Source: Ramlibacter sp.
GTDB taxonomy: Bacteria; Pseudomonadota; Gammaproteobacteria; Burkholderiales; Burkholderiaceae_C
Assembly: GCA_012729605.1 (NCBI GenBank)
Contig: JAAYCV010000018.1
Coordinates: 1-44,591 of the forward strand
Reading direction: 5' to 3'
DNA: 44,591 nt
Position numbers and translations under genes: made by a program. The first letter of the stretch is position 1. Each line of letters begins with the position of its first letter. Positions 44,317 through 44,591 of this stretch are shown piece by piece. The notes beneath the pieces were generated by a model, which did not search any database, was not told where the DNA came from, and was given only the letters and a program-made list of their open reading frames with translations.

Positions 44317-44370
44317 GTCGATCAGTCCAGTTTAGCTGGTTTGGGGGGAGTTGGCCGATCGGGGAAATGC

Positions 44371-44382
44371 CTGATAAATCAG
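44371..44382 (-). repeat. Palindrome in the nrdJ upstream region
   Basis: CTGAT-AA-ATCAG is a perfect 12-bp palindrome, extended on both sides by ATGC and CAT with one bulged base. It lies upstream of the leader hairpin and could be an operator. It does not match the NrdR box as I know it. Confidence 0.35.
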
Positions 44383-44447
44383 CATTCTGCCGCAAGCCCT
44401 TGAGCCGCTTGCGTTTCGCGACCGGGCGTGCGGGAAAGTGTATTGTA

Positions 44448-44591
44448 TCAGGCTGTTACAGCCGGGCGCTCGCCGCTGACGAGCCAGTTGAGCAGGTCTT
44501 CGACCGGGCGGATCTGGTTGCCGAAAGGCAACACGCCGGCACCGCGGAAGAACAGGCCCTTGTTGACTTCGCCGCGCTGGGCATCGGCCAG
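44448..44591 (-). CDS. NAD(P)H-dependent flavin oxidoreductase, nitronate monooxygenase-like (partial, C-terminus)
   Basis: The minus-strand frame is open from the right edge to the stop at 44450-44448 and reads LADAQRGEVNKGLFFRG, then GVLPFGNQIRPVEDLLNWL, then SGERPAVTA. This is the usual end of FMN-dependent 2-nitropropane dioxygenase/nitronate monooxygenase family proteins, which oxidise alkyl nitronates or reduce enoyl substrates. The catalytic part lies outside the window. It is upstream of nrdJ on the same strand with 249 bp between, so co-transcription is uncertain. Confidence 0.7.
   Translation of the reverse strand: MADAQRGEVNKGLFFRGAGVLPFGNQIRPVEDLLNWLVSGERPAVTA

Noticed and set aside
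44199-44447. Cobalamin riboswitch upstream of nrdJ
   Set aside because: Expected because of the B12-dependent enzyme, but I could not find the B12 box or its kissing-loop elements on the minus strand; only an unidentified hairpin is reported.

Overview
The window is GC-rich chromosomal DNA with densely packed genes, overlapping start/stop codons and a housekeeping set typical of Betaproteobacteria, most likely order Burkholderiales. Supporting signs are the MFS-ssb pair, the lptA-lptB-rpoN run, the purE-purK-threonylcarbamoyl-AMP synthase run, DUF3422 and DUF938 proteins, and tsaB-rimI-UDG-like-pyrF. I cannot name the genus from sequence alone. No rRNA, tRNA, CRISPR array, transposase or prophage is visible.

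Layout. 1-97: start of a MetN-like ABC ATPase running off the left edge. 380-3222: a small secreted repeat protein, an old-yellow-enzyme reductase and a periplasmic sugar-dehydrogenase-type beta-propeller. 3284-7165: the thioredoxin-TPR protein CnoX, divergent from purE-purK-tsaC; purE has a long leader containing a hairpin. 7212-12604: dacB (PBP4) with a SemiSWEET gene, divergent from tsaB-rimI-UDG-like-pyrF, then a GlsB-type membrane protein. 12801-16725: kup, an MFS exporter and ssb. 16806-23345, all on the minus strand: argS, a SPOR protein, dsbA, lptA, lptB, rpoN. 23458-24867: DUF3422. 24892-26355: dnaA (minus), facing rpmH-rnpA-yidD-yidC (plus) across a 383-bp gap. 29462-30868: DUF938 methyltransferase and an SDR, inserted between yidC and mnmE. 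32435-33469: a solitary RhuM-family gene. 33500-38671: an AraC-type regulator divergent from acyl-CoA dehydrogenase, thiolase and acyl-CoA ligase genes. 38687-40327: pncB and a CopD-like membrane protein. 40488-44198: B12-dependent ribonucleotide reductase nrdJ, a LeuE-type exporter and a DEDDh exonuclease. 44448-44591: end of a nitronate monooxygenase-like gene.

How the genes fit together. Most of the window is core information and envelope biology: replication initiation (dnaA, ssb), dNTP supply (nrdJ), purine, pyrimidine and NAD synthesis (purE, purK, pyrF, pncB), tRNA modification and charging (tsaC, tsaB, mnmE, argS, rnpA), and envelope assembly (yidC, yidD, lptA, lptB, dacB, SPOR, dsbA). 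Catabolic genes are limited to the AraC-linked acyl-CoA cluster and a few single enzymes.

Points that stand out: a secreted protein built from six DG-centred 19-20-residue repeats; an unidentified structured leader before nrdJ; a 29-bp perfect inverted repeat inside the lone rhuM gene; a dnaA locus without dnaN and without recognisable DnaA boxes; a UDG-like protein that keeps its four probable Fe-S cysteines but has altered active-site motifs; and an inverted repeat that looks like an operator between the AraC gene and the acyl-CoA operon. No clearly new multi-gene system (defence island, biosynthetic cluster) was found.
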